DNA of 64,000 nucleotides, from assembly GCA_038380795.1 (NCBI GenBank), contig CM076267.1, forward strand, positions 36,084,232 through 36,148,231. Reading direction: 5' to 3'. A program made the position numbers and the translations under genes. Source of the stretch: Pyrocephalus nanus. Taxonomy: Eukaryota; Chordata; Aves; Passeriformes; Tyrannidae. Positions 34,081 to 54,199 of the stretch are shown here, one piece after another. Each line of letters opens with the position of its first letter. Positions within the stretch are counted from its first letter, which is position 1. Under the pieces are notes generated by a model. It worked only from the letters and a program-made list of their open reading frames with translations, made no database searches and had not been told where the DNA came from.

Positions 34081-37000
34081 TCTGTGTGTGACGAGCATTT
34101 AAAGCACCGTGGGTTTTCAGTGCCAAAACAACTCATCCTGCTCAAAGCTAATGAAGACAGGATTCAAAAACCTATAGTTCATCTTTGATGGGTAAAGGTA
34201 AGGCACAAGGAGGATTTTTGTTGTGTTTTGGGGATTTTTTTTTTTTTAACCTGATTTGTTGGAATAGAAAATGTACTAACAAGGAACTGTAAGCCCTGTT
34301 TCCTTCTGAACTAATGTGCTGCTGAGGGAAGGGGGCAGGAGGGCTGATGTTGAAGAAGAATGTTTCAGATTTATTCTGGGATTCAGCTTTATCCTGATTC
34401 AGATTTATCCTGAGAGACTGGACTCCAGTGAGTACTAAATAACTTTGTAAACATCAGTAAAGCTGCCTTTATTGCAGCAGTGTTCTTCACTTCATGCTGA
34501 CGTTTTAGAAGCTTTCTGTCATTTTAGCAGCAGTACTGTGAGGTTGCTTTAACGCCGTTATTTATTGCTGATTGTTACCCGGGTATTTATTACAGTGGAA
34601 AAAAAGGAAGCAGTGTTCATTTTAGGAGCACATTCCAAGCGTTCTGTACCAAGTCCCTGATTATTTTGATGGTGTTTCCCTGCAATTCTTTGCAAATAGA
34701 CACTATGCACTTTAAGGATCTCTTTGGATAGACTTGTGGTTTGTTTTCTGTGGAATATCCACAACTCAAAGCTTGCACATTTCCAGTATTGCAGCGTGTC
34801 AGGCCAGAAAACTGTGTTAGTAGGGGATAGATCTGGATTACATCTAAGAACTGATTTACAGCTGGCAAAACTCCATGAAATAATTAACTTTCTGCACTTC
34901 AGGGTTTACTTGATGCTTGGTATACCAAGATACAATGCTCATTACTTTACTGATGTTTATATTCAGCAAGTTAATATGCTTTAAATATTTATCTGGTCAG
35001 ATATTTCAAATGAGATGTTTCCAAGCCAGAATTTCTTGTCATGGCCAATTCTAATTGGCTGATTTTTTGTGTTTGTATTTAGATTTCATGTTGGTTTTGT
35101 GTTGTTTAGGAGGAACTTGGCACACCAGGTTCTACTTCCAGTTTGGTTTTGCCAGTGCCATGTAAGCAGAGTTCTTTTTTTTTTGTATTTCAATACATGT
35201 TTTTTAAATAATATTTATCTTTTCCTCCAGTCATTTCTGGGTTTTTGAACCCTGTTTTTGCCTGAACATAAATTTTTCTTACAGAAGTGATAAACATTGC
35301 TATTTGTCTAGCATTTCTTAAACCTTACCTGGCAAAGGTAACTGCAAAATCATGATTTGTCTTTACTTCTGCCACTTTTCTCTGCCAAATGTGAATGACA
35401 GTGCTATGATTGGTTGTGTTCCTTCCCTGGGGTCTGTAAAAGTCCACATCTGATTTGTGGAAAAAAACCCTATATTTTGGTTTCCTTCTTAAATTATTTT
35501 TCTTGCTGTCAGTATGTGAACTCTGATCTTTAATGATTCAGCCTGGATGCACTTCTATCAACAGTTAACAAGATGAAGAATGTATTTTTCTTTAGATATG
35601 CTAGCAGCAACAGTCAGAACTCTCAGTAAGATTAGATCCTGCGTGGAAGAACATTTTTTTTTTGGGGGGGGGGGGACCCTGTAAGTGCTTCTTACAGTGC
35701 TGGTAATTTTGTCTCTGATCCAGGGATCCCTTTCACAGTTGTACTTCACCTGAAGTTATCTGTGGAGAGAATAAAAGTGCAGATTATAATCTGCTGGAAC
35801 AAAAAGTAATGACATCGTTCTGAGTTCTGAAAATGCGATTCAGCAGTGGTAGAATACAGCATGGATGTACAAAATCTGCCCCTGCTGTCAGTTATCTAGC
35901 TACAGAAGTGAATTTGAGCCTCTGTAACATCTCAGGCCCTTGCTGTTACTGTACTTTCTTCTCTTTGTTTCACTTTTGGTGCTGTTGGTAAGTAGCTCTT
36001 GTCTTGAGCAAGAGTCTGTAATACGTGAAACCACCCGTTTGTGTCCTTGCTGGTGGGAAATTCATTGCTTCCTCTTTATGGAGAGTCAAAAGCACAACTG
36101 ACAAATGTGTCCCACATCAGGTGGGCTCTGCTGGTGTGAAGCTGCTGCTTGATCCTCCGGGAAACCTTCCAGGGCCCCGCGGGGTCCCACAGCGCGGAAC
36201 TCGGAACTCACTGTCACCAAACCTGCCCTTCTGCAGGCTGTCTCTGACGATGGAAACGTGGATTTTCTGAGCTCTCCTGACTGATGCAGTGTCAGATCGG
36301 TGTGATCAGTGAGGTGTTGTGCACGCCTGGGGCGTTGTACACAGCCCCCTCGTTTGCGTGGGGTTTCGTGGGCTTGCGCGGTCTGTGGGGGCCCAGGCTG
36401 TGAGCGGAGGTGCTGCAGGTGGCTGTGGCTGTCCTGTGTGTGCCAGGGGACAGCAGGCCTGAGGGGCCAGCAGAGAGTTGTTGGCAGAGGGCCAGCGTTG
36501 CCCAAACTGCTTTGCTGGCCTCCCCCACCGTGCCAGAGCGCAGCTGTCCCCACGGTCTGAGCTGAGCCACCCCGTGTGTCAGAGGGACAAGGATCACGAG
36601 AGCTGTGATGTGTGAGCTGCAGTGCAGGCTGGGTGATGGTAAGGTCTGTGACTGTGCAGTCTGTTTCAGGAATTTCAATTTTGCCCTCCAGGGAGGGATG
36701 CCAGGGGCTCAGTAGCCTGAGCGCTGCACACTGCCGTGTTTTTAGTCATGGTGCTCCCCTCACAGGAGGACACACTCTCTGCCTCTCTGACAAGAGGCAC
36801 CAGCTCTGCCTTCTTTTCCTTTGCCAGGTGAAGCCTCTCCAAATTCCCAGCAGTAGCGTTGCTGAGTCAGGAGCAGCCTTACTGCCAGAAAGGTGGGTGC
36901 AGTCCTGCCGTGTCACTCCTCTCTCGTGCCCTGCCAAGGGACAGGCCAGCCTGCTCCGTGCCCTGCCAGCGTCCAATCTGCATGTCCCAGCCTGCTGCTG

Positions 37001-38317
37001 CTGCGGTGCTGTGCAGAGCTGCTGAACAGGCCTGGGCTTGGGGAAGGATTCCTCATCGTGTGAGCGCTGCTGGTGCAGGGGGGCAGAAGGAAGGTGAGAT
37101 TTGGAGACCCTTGAACAGAAGCATCGCACCCTCAGGTTCAGACTCCAGAGAGGGTCATGAGTCCTGTCCACCCTTCCTAATCTTGAGGACACTCACTGTC
37201 TGTCCCCATTTGTTGTCATCACACAGTGCCTCAGCTCTGTACTAGTGCTGAAAACGATTGAACTATCTCAACGAATGAGCACTACCCTGGGATGGCAAAA
37301 TGGCTTTTGGTGCCAGGTGAGGTATAAGATGCTGTCTCTTGTGTGCCTGGCTCTACCTCAGTGTCCCCTTGCACAGCTTGGGGGAGACAGGTGAGAGCAG
37401 CAAGATGGTTCCTGTCCAAAGACAAGTCATTTTGTGCATGAAATCGTTATAAAATGGGGAATGAGGGTAAAAACAATGACAACTATGAGCATCTTTGTCA
37501 TGAATCTGTCTCTACTGATGTTGCTGGCCAGGAATGCCCAGCTCACGGGTGTTGCTGAGCTGGACAGCAGGTGCAGACTGAAGAAGGCAGGAGCACAGAC
37601 TTTGGGGAGGTTGTCCTAGGCTTAGTTTAGGCTTTGTAAGGGCTCACCACCGCAGGCCCCTGGATGATTCCTGCGGAGGTGCCGTGTCCTTTTGTCCTCC
37701 TTTGTCCTTGCAAGGTGCACCTGCCAGTGTGGGCAGCTAGATGAAACACAGTGGTGGTGACAACCTTGAGCTGTTTGGCCAGCCACAGTAACACCAGGGA
37801 GGAGGTGAAGGGTCGATGTTCAACAGGAAACCCAGGGCCGTGAGCTGTAGCAGTGCTTCAGGCTGCATCCTCCAGCCTCCTCCTCTGATAGTGCAGGTAA
37901 GCCTGGCACAAAAGGACACGTTTTTCACCAGAGACCGAAACCACATTTTATTTTCGCCACTTCCACACAATCAGGAGGCTGTGCCTGGTCTGTGGTCACA
38001 CTGGGCCAATTGCCCCATCCCTTCTGACTGAACCTGGACACGTTACCAAAGTACATCCCAGGCCCAGGAGCTGACCCCAGCCTAGAAGCCTCATATGCTG
38101 TTGCTTCCAGTTCTGCAGGCTGCCAAAAGCAGAGAGGATTTGATCAACGAGAGCAAAGCCTGGGCTGTTAGATGGTTGTGCTTTTAGATGGTTATGCTTT
38201 GCCTTGCAAGCCAAGAGTGTCTCAATTTGCCAAGAAATGGGTGGGCTCTACTGAGCCCCTGTGAGGGGACAGGAGCTGGGTTTCCTGGGTTAATGCATGC
38301 ACAGAGCCCACAGGAAT
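34081..38317. other. gene-free DIP2A-S100B intergenic sequence
   Basis: AT-rich up to about 36000, then more GC-rich and GT-rich to 38300. ORFs on both strands are short and without recognisable domains. A T10G12 run lies at 35654-35675. No PRMT2 exon or other gene was recognised. Confidence 0.6.
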
Positions 38318-38825
38318 CACTGAGAGCCTTCCAGTTCTGGGCCCCTCAGTTCAGGAAGGATATTGAGGTGCTGGAGCAGGTCCAGAGAAGAGCAACAAGG
38401 CTGGGGAAGGGACTTGAACACAAGTCCTATGAGGAGAGGCTGAGGGAGCTGGGGTTGTTTAACCTGGAGAAGAGGAGGCTCAGGGGAGACTTCATCATTC
38501 TCTACAACTCCCTGACAGGAGGTTGTAGCCAGGTGGGAGTTGGTCTCTTCTGCCAGGCAACTAGCAGTAAGACAAGAGGGCTCGGTCTCAAGCTCTGGCT
38601 GGGGAGGTTTAGGTTGGATATCAGGAAGAAATTCTTTACAGAGAGGGTAATCAGGCATTGGAATGGGCTGCCCAGGGAGGTGGTGGATTCTCTGTCCCTG
38701 GAGGTGTTTAAGAAGAGACTGGATTGGCACTCAATGCCATTGTCTGGTAACTGTGGTGGTGTTGGATCACGGGTTGGACTTGATGATCTCAGAGATCCTC
38801 TCCACCCCATCTGATTCTATGATTC
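38318..38825 (+). mobile_element. well-preserved CR1 LINE 3' end
   Basis: Near full-length CR1 3' terminus: 'gagccttccagttctgggcc', 'ggtgctggagcaggtccaga', 'tatgaggagaggctgaggga', 'aacctggagaagaggaggct', 'ttggatatcaggaagaaatt', 'gcattggaatgggctgccca', 'ggttggacttgatgatctca', ending in the CR1 tail (gattctatgattc). It reads open for much of its length (38188-38814), which suggests a comparatively young copy. It lies just downstream of the S100B 3' end. Confidence 0.9.
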
Positions 38826-39096
38826 CTGTTCAGGCCAGTGGGCTCAGAACCAGGCTTCAACAACCAGCCCCTCTGCATCACCTCCTCCTTCAGCCCTTAA
38901 ATTTCCCTTATTCCTTTGCAAGCAAGCTTGGATCACAGCATCTGCCTGCTTCCAGCCCTGTGCACATTCCTGGCTTACAACAGCAGGGAAGGAGCTTGAG
39001 ACAAGGCCCTCACACACTGCCTCCAGCCCGGTGGGGACTGCCCGATATGCTTTCCTGTGCTGTGCAGGTGTTTCTTTGTTTCACAAAGCTGCAGAA

Positions 39097-39102
39097 TTTA
39101 AT
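39097..39102 (-). terminator. S100B: probable S100B poly(A) signal (ATTAAA)
   Basis: Minus-strand ATTAAA 120 nt beyond the S100B stop codon. It is the first recognised signal variant, and no canonical AATAAA was seen between the stop and the CR1 copy at 38825. The 3' UTR may be longer. Confidence 0.35.
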
Positions 39103-39221
39103 AAGCTGCTGAAGTCTAGCACAAGCTGAACTCTAAGGAGCCTGTAGTCACACCCAGTCCTTTCCCCAGAGGAGCGATGCTTCCTTGCATCTCTCCAGCA
39201 GAGAGCCTCCTTTCCACCAGC

Positions 39222-39941
39222 TCACTCGTGCTCGAAGAACTCGTGGCAAGCGGCAGTGACCATGGCAATGAAGGCTACAAACTCCTGGAAGTCGCACTCT
39301 GCGTCCCCATCGCTGTCCAGTGCCTCCATGACTTTGTCCACAGTCTCCTGGTCTTTGATCTCCTGAAGGGATAGAAACAGGCACCCAAAGCTGGGGAGGA
39401 CCAGAGTGAGGCCCAGACAGTGACATATCCCCCTTTCTCGGGCGCTCTTATGGCTGAATCTGTGTTCAAACACATCATTTCCAGTCTGTGCTGGGGCACT
39501 GCCCTGTGCCTCTGGGAACTGCAGCCACAGCTGTGCTGCTGGGAAGGGACATCTTGAGCCCCTTGGGGTGAGGCTGCCTCCCCATCCCAGGGAAGGAAAT
39601 TTCCCTCGTACTCACCCCAGCCTGCCATGCAGGCTGTTGTGCTTGTCCTGCTGCTCTGCAGAGCTGGAGCAAAATAACACCCTGACTTGCGGATAAACTT
39701 CCTCTGCTCTTGCTTCCCATGGCAGACAGAGTTAGTGGAGTGTGGAGGCTGCTTAATGCCACCTGAGCCCAGCCAGGTGAGCTGTGAGGAGGGCAGTACT
39801 TACACTGAGGAAGTGGGTCAGCTCGTTGTTAATGAGCTCTTTCAGCTCTGATTTCTTCAGCTTGTGCTTGTCCCCCTCCTTCCCAGAGTACTGGTGGAAG
39901 GCATCGATGATGGCGATCATGCCCTTCTCCAGCTCAGACAT
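39222..39941 (-). CDS. S100B: S100B, EF-hand calcium-binding protein S100 beta
   Basis: Two coding exons on the minus strand, 39941-39804 and 39362-39222, join at phase 0 to 92 residues, exactly the vertebrate S100B length. It opens [20 protein letters not shown]. The S100-type N-terminal loop spans about residues 19-32, and a canonical EF-hand loop [12 protein letters not shown] spans 61-72. The C-terminus ACHEFFEHE holds the S100B Zn-site His and Glu; His16 and His26 are also present. The protein acts as a cytosolic and secreted homodimer, abundant in astroglia of vertebrates. Splice sites: donor gtaagt after 39804, acceptor cttcag before 39362. The junction reads HFL-S-EIKDQE where human has a second Glu. 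A 5' UTR acceptor lies at about 39957. It converges with DIP2A. Confidence 0.97.
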
Positions 39942-40823
39942 GGTTATGGTGTGGCCCTGAGGTCAGAGGGGACAATCAGGACATTAACCTGGGCGAGCTC
40001 CAGCCATTCCTTTTGCTTTGGAAGCACGGCCACCTGGATCAGCAAAACCAGCCCCTGTGCTTAAAGCCTTCTGCTGGGAAGGACTGGCAGCCGCTCTGGC
40101 TGCAGGGGAAAAGCTTCCGAGAGCCCGCGACTCTGCTTCCAGGGGCTCTCGAGAGACACAGAACCACAACACGACGAGAGGGGCAGGCAGGGGTTCATTT
40201 CCGCCCACAGAGCTTCAGAAAGGGTTTGCTGTCCCCTCTGTCACAGGCAGCCTCACCTATACCTTTGCCTGCAGACCGGCCTCCAGCCGAGCACTCAGGG
40301 CAACCAGGCAGGAGACAGCTTTGATGAGTGCCAGTAGAATGAAATAAGCACCTCTCTGACCTCTCTCGTCCCTCACTTGTTCTGGGGACCCTCCTGGGAA
40401 TGATAATCTTTGGCACTGTAGCGTTTCCTGCAGATTTCACAAACGGACAAACCAAAAAGGGAGACATGCAAAACCACCTTCCCAAAAGCTGGGGGGAAAA
40501 AACCTAACGGCACTCTGTTCGTTCATACCCCACAGGCGTAAAAATATCTCCTGCCCTGTGACCTGACTCCTGTTTCTCCACCACAAGGCACTGAAACTCA
40601 TCCCGCTGCCTTATTCTCCAGCTGACGTCCTTCCCCAGCGCAGCAGTCGGTGTCCAAGCAGAAAGACTGTTTCCAGTCAGGTAGGAAATATTCCCGAAGC
40701 GCTTCACGGGCGCATCTTAAGAGCCTTTTGCATGCCTCCTTCCCCTTCCTCAAGGCTGAGGAGCGAAGTTTCGGCTCCGCCGCGCTCGGTGCCCCCCGCC
40801 CGGCATCCCCCGGCCCCTCTCAC

Positions 40824-40857
40824 CTCCCTGCTGCTGTGGCTCAGCGCTGCGCTCTGG
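40824..40857 (-). other. S100B: S100B non-coding first exon (predicted)
   Basis: On the minus strand a donor gtgaga occupies 40823-40818, and a TTAAGAA element lies 26-33 bp upstream of the proposed start near 40857. It splices to the acceptor before 39956, where the coding exon begins 15 nt ahead of the ATG. S100B genes have a short non-coding exon 1, which fits. The start position is inferred, not observed. Confidence 0.5.
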
Positions 40858-40882
40858 CCGGGCGCCCCCGGGACTCGCTGCC

Positions 40883-40890
40883 TTCTTAAG
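40883..40890 (-). promoter_or_regulatory. S100B: TATA-like element of the S100B promoter
   Basis: Minus-strand CTTAAGAA inside a CpG-rich block (about 40740-41020) that matches a promoter island. Spacing to the predicted exon 1 suits a TATA-type element. No experimental support. Confidence 0.4.
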
Positions 40891-41020
40891 CCGGAGGGGG
40901 GGAGCCCCAGGCGCCAATGGCAGGCGGAGGCGGGGATGTCCCGGCCCGCAGCGCTGCCTGCAGTGGCGCTGACCCAGCCTACGGCTGCTGCCCTTTGTCC
41001 CTTCGCTGTGCACCCCTGAG

Positions 41021-43818
41021 ACTCTCTCCTGGCTGAGTTTTCTCTGCCCCCTCCCCACGCCTTTGCGGGGGAATCTCCTGCCTGCGTGTACCTGCTGCCC
41101 GTGTCACCGCCGCGTGGGTGGCACTGCTCACAAGTCCGCTGCCAGCCCCAGCAGCCACCATGAACCGGCACTAAATGCGCTTTTGTCTAAACCCAAGAGC
41201 TGGAAGCTTCCTTTCCACCAGAGATCCCCCTTGCAGGTTTTTGTGCACAGACCCGACGGAGGTGAGGCTGTGTGGGGGCTGGCTGGCAGCCCAGCAGGCA
41301 AGGGGGATGTGGAGGGGAGCAGGTGGCAAACAGCAAGAACAGTGAGAGCAGCATCTTTCACCCAGACTGTTCCCAGTGGCACAGGACAAGCAAATGGTTA
41401 ATTAACGCAGAGAACATGCCGAAGACAGTAAGTTTCACTGTGTTTCATTGCAAAGCCACTGTGTTTCCCAGGAACAAGATGGTATGAGCCAAAGTTGAAG
41501 CTGTCTGATGTTACTGTTGTGGCATGTTGCCATTTACACCTTTTTCAGTGCAGCACAGGATCAGTAACTGCTTTATGTCGGAGGCCTTTGTTGGATTTCA
41601 GACTCAGTGTGACTCAGAACAGGGCACTCCTGCTAACCAAGAAGACGGGTGAGCAGTGCCCATGATGAAGAGCCCATTCTGTTGCCACACTCAGCTACTG
41701 CAGAGAAATGTGGAAAGGGTAAGAGCCTTATATATATGCTTGTGGGGTGGGATGAAGGTCTGGACCTCTTAAAGAAAAAAAGAAGTCCCTTTGAAGAGGC
41801 AAGACCAGGTTGCTGGGCACATTTCCTGGCAGTTCCTGCATTCCCCAAATCTACTGAGACACCATCTACCGTGTGACTTGAAAACTTTTTCACGTAGTGG
41901 TGTGAAAGAAACCCATCTACATTGAACATTTTCTTGCATCAGCTCATGAAAGCTTTTGTAACAGGTTTAAACACTCGTTTGGGAAAAAAATAATTTCCCC
42001 TAGCATTAAGTCTGAGTGCGTTGACTCTAAATATGTACTTGGCCCCTGAAATTCTTACATTTATGGCATTGCAACCTACACCAGTTATCTGTGCTCTGGT
42101 TGGACTGGCAGGGACAGGAGGGATGCTTTTAGGCAGTGGTGTTTCTAGTGCAGAGGAAGTTTGTCAACAGTCTTGCACTGATTGATTTTTTCCACAGATA
42201 TTTGCATTCATGTAAGAGCTGGCTATAAATGGGGCTCTCTGTCAGCAGGAAAGAAACTATTTTTCCCTGCTGATGGCAATTTGATCTGTTAGATCTCTTA
42301 GCTCAGCCCTTAGCCAAGAAATGCATTAAAGCACATAATTTCTAATCAGAGATGGGGTCCTAGCTCAGCCTCTTTGAACCATTTTCTAATGTCATTCTGG
42401 AAGGTGACCTTTTATTAAAATGGAACAGAAAAAATTAGCACTTGACAGATCAAAACTTGAACAGTCTTGAAATACCCTTTCCTGATGATTTTTACTGTCT
42501 ATTTCACTCCCAAATCATTCTGACTTCTGTATTTAACAGGCACGATCTGGAATAATCTGCTGATGAGGTGGGAAGGAGCAGCGGGATCAGGTAGGAACAC
42601 CAAAAACCTTGACCCTTCCCTGACTCTGCTAATGAGCAGCTCCAAGTGACTTCCCTGATCTTTGTCCAGGCTCATATCCTAGCAATCATCGGTCTCCTGG
42701 GTCATCCCTGACCCAGGTAGTGACAACCCAGGAGGTCTGGGCATGGGTGGGGGGGCTGCGAGCTGACTGTGCTTTCAGTGCTGCCCAAATAGCTGTTTCT
42801 GTTATTTTAAAATTCACGTCCTGATCTTTGATCAGGAGAGCCTTATCTTGGGGCTCCTTTCCTCAGAGTCAGGGCTTCCTGGCCAGCACTTTGATCTGAT
42901 GTGTTTAAAGAAACAAGAGGGGTTTTACAGTGCCCAAGGCCGAGCAAAACACTTCAGCCCTCTGCCTGTCTTGCTCTCTGTGGTAAAACACGTGGGCTCT
43001 TCATACCAGGCTCGGGCAAACGAGCCAGCCTATTTCTTTGTCTCCCTGGTGTGCGTGGCACCAGGCTCTGCCAGACCACAAGACAAAGGCCAGCAGTCAG
43101 TGAAAGGGGAGAAAAAAAAGCAATAAAAGCAGAGGAATTCGGGTGGGAGGGTGAAGAAGCTGCTTCTGCCTCTGCAGCACTCACAGTCCCAGCACTGCAG
43201 AGAGCAGGTTCCCCAGCTCCATCCATGGGCACTGAGTTCCATTCTGAAGCTACAAACCCAGCAGCCAGAGGTGAGCTTGTTCCTCCTGGCTGAATTCAGC
43301 TGAGGGCCAGACATAGAAGAACTTGTGTAAAAATAATGCTGAGGGTAACAGCAGTTTGGCAGTTATTAAAAATTTCTAAGGCAGGCAGGTTGTAGAAAGA
43401 TAGAAAAATAAAACCAAGGTTCATCTTCCACCATGGCCTTTAGGAAAACATTACTGTAAATTATCTAGAGATTTTGGCATCTGCAAGGAAGTGGAGATAC
43501 TAACATGAAGCTCATCTGAAGCAGATTCATTATGACAATTTTTTTTCTTCTTAAACCAAAAATAAGCTTAGTTTATAAAATAAATACAAAATTAATTCTT
43601 TCATTCACAAATAGAATTATTGCATCCTTTTCAAACAATCCTTGAGGTTACGCTGGACAAGAGTGATGAGCTATTTGCTAGCAGAGGAGCAATTTAAATT
43701 CGACTTGTAGTGTGCATTATATACTGTAAGTATTAAGTATTATGTAAATATTGAGAGATAGGCATGTTTCTGTCCTGGGATGCTGATGGGTGCCACATTT
43801 GGGAGTATCTCTTTCATC
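41021..43818. other. gene-free sequence between S100B and LSS
   Basis: The left part belongs to the S100B upstream region; the rest is unremarkable mixed-composition sequence. No exon with homology, RNA gene or strong repeat was recognised up to the CR1 tail at 43819. PRMT2, the human neighbour of S100B, is not here. Confidence 0.6.
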
Positions 43819-43898
43819 ACAGTGGTGTTGGATCAAGGGTTGGACTTGATGATCTCGGAGGTTTCTTCCAACCCAGTTAATTCTATGATTCTATGATC
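43819..43898 (+). mobile_element. CR1 LINE 3' tail
   Basis: 'gtggtgttggatcaagggtt', 'ggacttgatgatctcggagg', 'cttccaacccagttaattct' and a duplicated octamer tail (attctatg attctatg), the hallmark CR1 end. Very truncated (about 80 bp). Confidence 0.85.
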
Positions 43899-44300
43899 CC
43901 TGGGCCCCCTGAGGTCCCTGGGGGTGCACAGACATGGAGGGGTTTTTCCACCAGCTAAACTTGATCTGGTGTCGGTTCTGAGGCACCCTGAAAGAGTGCC
44001 ACAGAAAGAGAAGCCAGGTCACTCTAAAAAGCAGCAGAAAGAAATCTTACTGCTCCCTTTAGCAAAGTCCTCGTTAAATTCCCACCCGGCAAATACAGCA
44101 TCTCTGGGATTTACATCCCTATGTGCCTGACGGCGTTTGTGGCTCTTTTTGGGGAGCCGTCCTGAGCCGAGGGGCTCTGACGGGCTGAAACATGGACTGG
44201 GCACCCAGGTTTGTTACTAAGGATGGAAATCACGGGCTGGGCGTTGGGGGTGCACGGCGGTGGGGACAGTGGCTCTGGGAGTTGGCGCTGTCCCCCCGAG

Positions 44301-44438
44301 GGACAGGAGGGCTGTCGGGGTGTGCAGTCTCGGGGGAGCAGCGCGGGGACAGGAGGGCTGTCGGGGTGTGCAGTCTCGGGGGAGCAGCGCGGGGACAGGA
44401 GGGCTGTCGGGGTGTGCAGTCTCGGGGGAGCAGCGCGG
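44301..44438. repeat. perfect 3 x 46-bp minisatellite at the LSS promoter
   Basis: Three identical, directly abutting 46-bp units (44301-44346, 44347-44392, 44393-44438) begin ggacaggagggctgtcgggg and end gggagcagcgcgg. G-rich, with several GGG/GGGG runs per unit. It sits 60-260 bp upstream of the possible LSS start codons. Perfect identity implies recent expansion or active copy-number turnover. Confidence 0.95.
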
Positions 44439-44589
44439 TCCCTGAGGCCTGGTCAGACCCGCGGGACTCGGCGGTCCCGCCCGCCCGGGGCCGGGAATGG
44501 CGGAGGCGGGGCGGGAGGAGCCGTGAGGGGGCGGGGGGGCGGGGCCTCGGGGCGGCCGGGGAGGGGCCTCGGCCCGGCCTCGCTTCCCC

Positions 44590-44594
44590 ATTGG
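44590..44594 (-). promoter_or_regulatory. LSS: inverted CCAAT box (NF-Y type) of LSS
   Basis: ATTGG on the plus strand within a CpG island (about 44440-45230), about 100 bp before the ATG at 44696. Sterol-pathway promoters commonly combine NF-Y and Sp1 sites. No clear sterol regulatory element was recognised. Its position favours transcription starting around 44640-44680. Confidence 0.5.
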
Positions 44595-44695
44595 CTGCCG
44601 CCCGTGAGGAGATGTGGGACCAGGTGGCCCGGGAGGTGGGAGCGGGATCGGGGTTGCTGTTGGGATTGGGATTAGCACCGGGACCAGGAGCGGCG

Positions 44696-53352
<8,657 letters not shown>

Positions 53353-54149
53353 ACCTGGGCCACTGGGAATGCCAGGGCCTTGGACTTGGCTTGGGTACCA
53401 GCGGCTGCATGGGACCACGGGGGTGTGTGCTGTGTGGGATGTCTCAGTGCTGACCTTAGCACGTGGACTGCTGCCTCTGCCAGGGAGGGCTGCTGCCCCT
53501 GTGCTGCAGAGCCTCTGCTTGCTGTTGAACCTCTTCTAAACATCCCGTTTTTAAGGTTTTTCCCCGGTATATTCTCCATCTCGGGATGGGGAGTGAAGTG
53601 CCTTTTCAAAGCATTTGGAAGATCTGAGAAAGCTGCCAAGCTGTGTTGTGTTCCACATCTGGACAGACCCTCATCCTGAGTAGAGCAAGGCTGCCTTTCT
53701 CCTCCCAAGCTGGCTGGCTGTACCGAGAGTGTGGGATTTGGGGCCTCCCCTGTGCCCAGCATTATGATGGGAGGCCCTGCACAATCCTTGCTGAGCTGTA
53801 CTGCAGGTGCCAGTGAGAGCCTTTAAAGCGCTGTCTGGAGCCGGTGCTGGGAGGGGAAGGGCACCTGTCCTCACCCAGACGTGTGGGAAAAAGGAGTGCT
53901 TCACTCAATTTTCTGATGGTTTTGTCCCCCAGCTGATGGCACTTGGCTTCCCAGCACCTCAGAGGTGAAGTCACCACCATTGTTCCCACTTTGGGGAAGG
54001 GCCAGCTGGAGCAGGAAGCCCTGGGGTGGTTGGCATCGGGGCACAGCCTGGGCCCCAGGGCTCCAGCCTTCCCCTAGCACAGCAAGTGCCTCTGCTCAGG
54101 CTGTGGTGTCATTGGGCATTCATAATCAGAGCTGGAAGACTGACAGGTT

Positions 54150-54155
54150 AATAAA
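54150..54155 (+). terminator. LSS: LSS poly(A) signal
   Basis: AATAAA about 800 nt after the LSS stop, with the GU-rich stretch gtgtgttgttctcc starting about 30 nt downstream. This implies an LSS 3' UTR of roughly 53353-54175. Confidence 0.65.
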
Positions 54156-54199
54156 TTGCTAATGGTGAGGCAAGAGGAACTTGACTGTGTGTTGTTCTC

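Noticed and set aside
36086..36678. Overlapping 155- and 128-codon minus-strand frames
   Set aside because: GC-rich chance frames without conserved motifs; no PRMT2 resemblance.
44611..44634. ATG at 44611 as the LSS start (MWDQVARE)
   Set aside because: Its candidate donors (after 44622 or 44634) end in phase 0, whereas the next exon at 44824 needs two bases carried over; it also sits too close to the CCAAT box.
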